Position numbers and translations under genes: made by a program. Shown one piece after another: positions 13,338-15,921 of a DNA stretch of 15,921 bases. Below the pieces are notes generated by a model. That model made no database searches, was not told where the DNA came from, and saw only the letters and a program-made list of their open reading frames with translations. The number at the start of each line of letters is the position of its first letter. Position 1 is the first letter of the stretch. Location of the stretch: positions 1 to 15,921 of the forward strand of contig JAXDLK010000008.1 in NCBI GenBank assembly GCA_034666665.1, given 5' to 3'. Source of the stretch: JAXDLK01 sp034666665. Lineage in GTDB: Bacteria > Desulfobacterota > Binatia > JACPRU01.

Positions 13338-14054
13338 ATGGGTATTTCTTCGAGCTGGCGCTCGCTCGGGCAAGCGGTCGAGCGCCGCGAGAGCCTGGTC
13401 CTGGCCTCGACGCTGGCGATCGTCGTCGGGCTCTGGGCCTTCGTCCTGATCGCAGGCCTCGTCTCCTACGGGAGCACGCAGGCGATCGACGAGGCGATGC
13501 TGCGTTGGTTCCGGCAGGTCGACGACCCGCAGGCGTTGATCGGCGGTCCCTGGCTCGAGCATGCCACCCGGGACCTGACCGCCCTCGGTAGCGCCACGGT
13601 GCTCAACCTGCTGATCCTCGTGGTCGCCGGCTACCTCGCCCTCGAGCGCCGATGGTCGATGGTCGCGATGGTGCTGATCGCGAGCTACGGCGGGATGACG
13701 CTGAGCTCCACCCTGAAGGCTTTGTTCATGCGCGCCCGCCCGCACGCCGTGCCGCACCTCGTCGACGTCTCCTCTCCGAGCTTTCCGAGCGGCCACTCGA
13801 TGCAGTCGGCGGTCGTGTACCTGACGCTCGGGGCGCTGTTCGCTACGTTCGTCCGGGAGCGGTCGCGGCGCATCTACTTCCTCGCCGTGGCGATGCTGCT
13901 CACGTTCCTGGTAGGGCTCTCGCGAGTGATCGCCGGCGTTCACTATCCGACCGACGTGCTCGGCGGGTGGGCGGCAGGTCTCGCGTGGGCGCTCGTCTGC
14001 GTGCTCGTCGAGCGCCAGCTCGAGCGGAAGCGCGTGCTGCGCTCGAAGCTCTGA
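13338..14054 (+). CDS. PAP2 family membrane phosphatase
   Basis: This 238-residue integral membrane protein has all three PAP2 (type 2 phosphatidic acid phosphatase) motifs: K127-x6-R134-P135 (KALFMRARP), P150-S-G-H153 (FPSGHS) and S195-R196-x5-H202-x3-D206 (SRVIAGVHYPTD). About six hydrophobic segments are visible, including 20-42, 88-101, 107-126, 156-172, 180-194 and 207-225. The family removes phosphate from lipid phosphates such as undecaprenyl pyrophosphate or phosphatidate in the membrane; the substrate here is not determined. The start is ATG 13338, with AGGGGAGA (13323-13330) spaced seven nt upstream; TTG 13335 is less likely. It is divergent from the TetR-exporter operon, hinting at a shared envelope-lipid theme. 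It ends one base before the convergent cupin gene's stop. Confidence 0.92.
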   Translation: MGISSSWRSLGQAVERRESLVLASTLAIVVGLWAFVLIAGLVSYGSTQAIDEAMLRWFRQVDDPQALIGGPWLEHATRDLTALGSATVLNLLILVVAGYLALERRWSMVAMVLIASYGGMTLSSTLKALFMRARPHAVPHLVDVSSPSFPSGHSMQSAVVYLTLGALFATFVRERSRRIYFLAVAMLLTFLVGLSRVIAGVHYPTDVLGGWAAGLAWALVCVLVERQLERKRVLRSKL

Positions 14055-14055
14055 A

Positions 14056-14418
14056 TCAGGGTCTTGGAGGGACGACGCAGAGGAAGCCGAACGGCTCGTC
14101 CCCGTGATTCTGGAACTGGTGAATCTCGCGTGGCGACACGTACACCACGTCGCCGAAGGCAAGCTCCTGCCGCGTCTCCCCGAGTCGAACGATGCCGCGG
14201 CCGCGCAGGACGACGACCCCGTGGTCGTGCTCGTGGACGTCGAGCGACGAGCATGCGCCGGGCTCGAGCTCGAAGTAGCGGACGGCGAAATTCCCCGCGC
14301 CGTCGCGCGGTCCGATCAGCACCTGCTTCGTCACACCCGCGAGACCGGACCGCTCGTACGCCTCCCGCGCGATGCCGGTCCAAACGAACGCGCCCTCGTG
14401 TCGCCGGACGGCACCCAT
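14056..14418 (-). CDS. Small cupin-domain protein
   Basis: This 120-residue single-domain cupin has motif 1 at about 51-74 (LEPGACSSLDVHEHDHGVVVLRGRG), with metal-ligand candidates His62, His64 and perhaps His66. Motif 2 is at about 87-105 (LAFGDVVYVSPREIHQFQN), with His100. The canonical Glu of motif 1 is replaced here by Gly67, within HEHDHG. Small cupins bind a divalent metal and act as dioxygenases, isomerases or sensors; this one cannot be assigned. The ATG at 14418 has GGAG eight nt upstream, which decides it over GTG 14427. It lies 32 nt after the GNAT-like gene on the same strand, so it is probably the last gene of the HDO-GNAT-cupin operon. Confidence 0.82.
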   Translation of the reverse strand: MGAVRRHEGAFVWTGIAREAYERSGLAGVTKQVLIGPRDGAGNFAVRYFELEPGACSSLDVHEHDHGVVVLRGRGIVRLGETRQELAFGDVVYVSPREIHQFQNHGDEPFGFLCVVPPRP

Positions 14419-14450
14419 CAGGGACACTCCATACCAGAAGACGGTGCCGG

Positions 14451-15596
14451 CTACGCCAGAACCTTCTCGAACATCAGGTACGTCTTCGTGTGCTCGCCGC
14501 CGAAGCGCTGCGCGATCCGCTGGGACGGCACGTTGTCTTCGAGGACGAGGCAGTACTCCATCTCGGTGAGGCCGCGCTCGATCATGCGGCGCATCGCTCG
14601 CGCGGCGAGGTACTCGCCGAGACCGCGGCGGCGCGCCCCCGGGAGCACCGCGATCGTCATCAACGCGCCTCGCCGGACACTGCGCCGGAAGAGGAGGAGC
14701 GCGAGCGCGCCGCGCACGCTCGCCGGTTTCGAGCGCACTCGGCGGAACGCCTGGTTCAGGTCCGGCATCGCGAGCACCAGGCCGACCGGCCGTCCGTCGA
14801 TCTCCGCGATCGAGAACATCTCCGGGTCGATCGTGTGCCGCGCGAGACCCATCAGCTCCCACATCTCGTCGTGAGACAGCGGCGTGTCGCCCCAGTTCCG
14901 CTCGAACGCGGCATTGTGGACGTCGATGAAGATCCCGACCTCGCGCTGCCACGAAGCGGGTGACGCGGGGCGGACGTGGATCGCGGGACGGCTCTCGTCC
15001 GCCGGCGTCGCGTTCGAGGTCGCAGCGCGATCGATGGCTTCCCTGGCGGCGCGCGATGCCAGATCGATGCGATACGAGTAGAAGCTCGGAGCCTTGCGGA
15101 ATCCTGCTCCCCACCAGTGTACGGGGTAGTCGGGAAGGTTGTACGCGGTCCCCACGACCGGGGTCTCGCCGTAGCGGTTCTCCAGACAGCCGAAGCCGTA
15201 CATCACGTGACCGTTGATGGGTCCCCAGATGCGACCGGCGCCCCGCTCGCGCGCCCAGCTCTCCGCCTCCGCGAACAGCCGCGCGACCGCGCGCTCGTGT
15301 CCGCGAAGCGCTTCGAAGAAGCCGATGGTCGCGATCTTCTGCCGGAGCTTCTCCTCGAAGCTCCGGTGGAGGAAGACCGTCATACAGGCGACGGGGCGGC
15401 CATCCTCTTCCGCGAGTAGCGATCGATGGTCCGATCGTGCGGCGAGGAGCGACCGGCCGCGGAGCAGGCGCTCGAGGATGCGCGTATCCGGGTGGGCCCA
15501 CTGCGGGCTCTGCTCGTAAGGCGCCCGGATCAGCGAGAGGTACGCGCGGCGGGCGGCGCCGCCCGAGACGGAGCGGACCCGCGGCTCCTCGGTCAC
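14451..15596 (-). CDS. GNAT-superfamily acyltransferase-like protein, double-domain
   Basis: This 381-residue protein has two GNAT-like halves. The C-terminal half has a recognisable acyl-CoA site: LMTIAVLPGARRRGLGEYLAARAMRRMIERGL (312-343), with RRRGLGE as the pyrophosphate loop, then YCLVLEDNVPSQRIAQRFGGE (348-368). The N-terminal half has the pattern GRIWGPINGHVMYGFGCLENRYGETPVVGTAYNLPDYPVHWWGAGFRKAPSFYSY (121-175). This is the hallmark of a widespread but uncharacterised family, usually annotated only as hypothetical or GNAT. The acyl donor and acceptor are unknown. I chose GTG 15596 because it overlaps the upstream stop by 4 nt (GTGA); GTG 15605 is an alternative adding three residues. 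It lies between an HDO-type protein and a cupin, so all three may act on one substrate. Confidence 0.75.
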   Translation of the reverse strand: MTEEPRVRSVSGGAARRAYLSLIRAPYEQSPQWAHPDTRILERLLRGRSLLAARSDHRSLLAEEDGRPVACMTVFLHRSFEEKLRQKIATIGFFEALRGHERAVARLFAEAESWARERGAGRIWGPINGHVMYGFGCLENRYGETPVVGTAYNLPDYPVHWWGAGFRKAPSFYSYRIDLASRAAREAIDRAATSNATPADESRPAIHVRPASPASWQREVGIFIDVHNAAFERNWGDTPLSHDEMWELMGLARHTIDPEMFSIAEIDGRPVGLVLAMPDLNQAFRRVRSKPASVRGALALLLFRRSVRRGALMTIAVLPGARRRGLGEYLAARAMRRMIERGLTEMEYCLVLEDNVPSQRIAQRFGGEHTKTYLMFEKVLA

Positions 15597-15921
15597 TCCA
15601 CCCACGGGTTCATGGCAAGGACACGCGCCTTCTTCACGAGCGTGACGTTGCGGATCGCCTCGCGGCAGCGCCGCTGGACGCTGGCGGTGCCCGCGACCTT
15701 GCGGAACAGCTGCTCGGCCTGCTCGCCGTGGTCCGCCTCGGCGTACGCGTGCGTCTTGAAGTTCCGCACCTCGAGCCCGTAGTGGTCGCGCAGCCCCTCG
15801 TAGAGCGTCTTCGCGTACCCGCTCCGTGCCGCCAGCCGCTCCCCGGCGAAGCCGAGCGTCGCCAGACCTTCCTCGTACGACCGGCGGATGTAGTAGTTGT
15901 GCGTGAACACCATGCCGATCG
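15593..15921 (-). CDS. C-terminal part of a heme-oxygenase-like (TENA/HDO) protein, cut by window edge
   Basis: The frame is open to the window end, so only the last ~109 residues are visible. It is all-helical, with THNYYIRRSYEEGLATLGFAGERLAA, then SGYAKTLYEGLRDHYGLE and KTHAYAEADHGEQAEQLFRKVA. This resembles the end of TENA/heme-oxygenase-like di-iron oxidase folds (HDO, PqqC-related). In those, the last helix carries an H-x3-(D/E)-x2-H metal motif, and here H-AYA-E-AD-H fits with Glu in the Asp place. Such enzymes oxidise or cleave C-N or C-C bonds, but this fragment alone cannot prove metal binding. The Met at 15913 is probably internal (IGMVFTHN). The TGA overlaps the next gene's GTG by 4 nt, implying a coupled operon. 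Confidence 0.6.
   Translation of the reverse strand, partial: IGMVFTHNYYIRRSYEEGLATLGFAGERLAARSGYAKTLYEGLRDHYGLEVRNFKTHAYAEADHGEQAEQLFRKVAGTASVQRRCREAIRNVTLVKKARVLAMNPWVE

Overview
The window is gene-dense, very GC-rich chromosomal DNA. Codons favour G/C in the third position and proteins are rich in Ala, Arg and Glu. The gene families (RmuC, RecQ, an MMPL/RND exporter, TetR, PAP2, Nudix) and five gene pairs joined by 4-nt ATGA/GTGA overlaps suit a free-living Gram-negative bacterium, perhaps a deltaproteobacterium-like or related uncultured soil lineage. No marker gene is present to fix the taxonomy. I see no rRNA, tRNA, CRISPR array, insertion sequence or phage gene.

Layout. (1) 21-390 is a decayed remnant of an S9 prolyl-oligopeptidase-type gene, with an internal deletion and a frameshift. 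(2) 375-949 (-) is a type II toxin-antitoxin pair: RHH-like antitoxin, then RelE/ParE toxin, with a palindromic operator candidate at 959-978. (3) 1172-2551 (+) is rmuC. (4) 2605-6082 (+) is a tightly coupled three-gene operon: LuxE-like acyl-protein synthetase, LuxC-like acyl reductase and class III PLP aminotransferase. (5) 6137-6373 (-) is a small DUF2007-type protein, divergent from a metallophosphoesterase (6480-7400) and a Nudix hydrolase (7472-8071). (6) 8072-8234 is repeat-rich intergenic DNA, followed by recQ (8235-9983, -) with an unusual basic and repetitive tail. (7) 10277-13227 (-) holds a TetR regulator overlapping an RND/MMPL exporter, divergent from a PAP2 phosphatase (13338-14054, +). 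The gap between them carries a good promoter, a perfect palindrome and a repeated bipartite motif. (8) 14056-15921 (-) is an apparent operon of a truncated heme-oxygenase-like (TENA/HDO) protein, a GNAT-like protein and a small cupin.

The most interesting unit is the LuxE-LuxC-aminotransferase operon. LuxE and LuxC normally supply aldehyde to bacterial luciferase, but no luciferase or LuxD thioesterase gene is present here. Both acyl-carrying cysteines are preserved, and the next gene, sharing 4 nt with luxC, is an intact PLP aminotransferase. The simplest reading is a carboxylic acid to acyl-thioester to aldehyde to primary amine pathway. The substrate is unknown. The HDO-GNAT-cupin operon at the right edge is a second candidate for undescribed chemistry, but it is cut by the window end.
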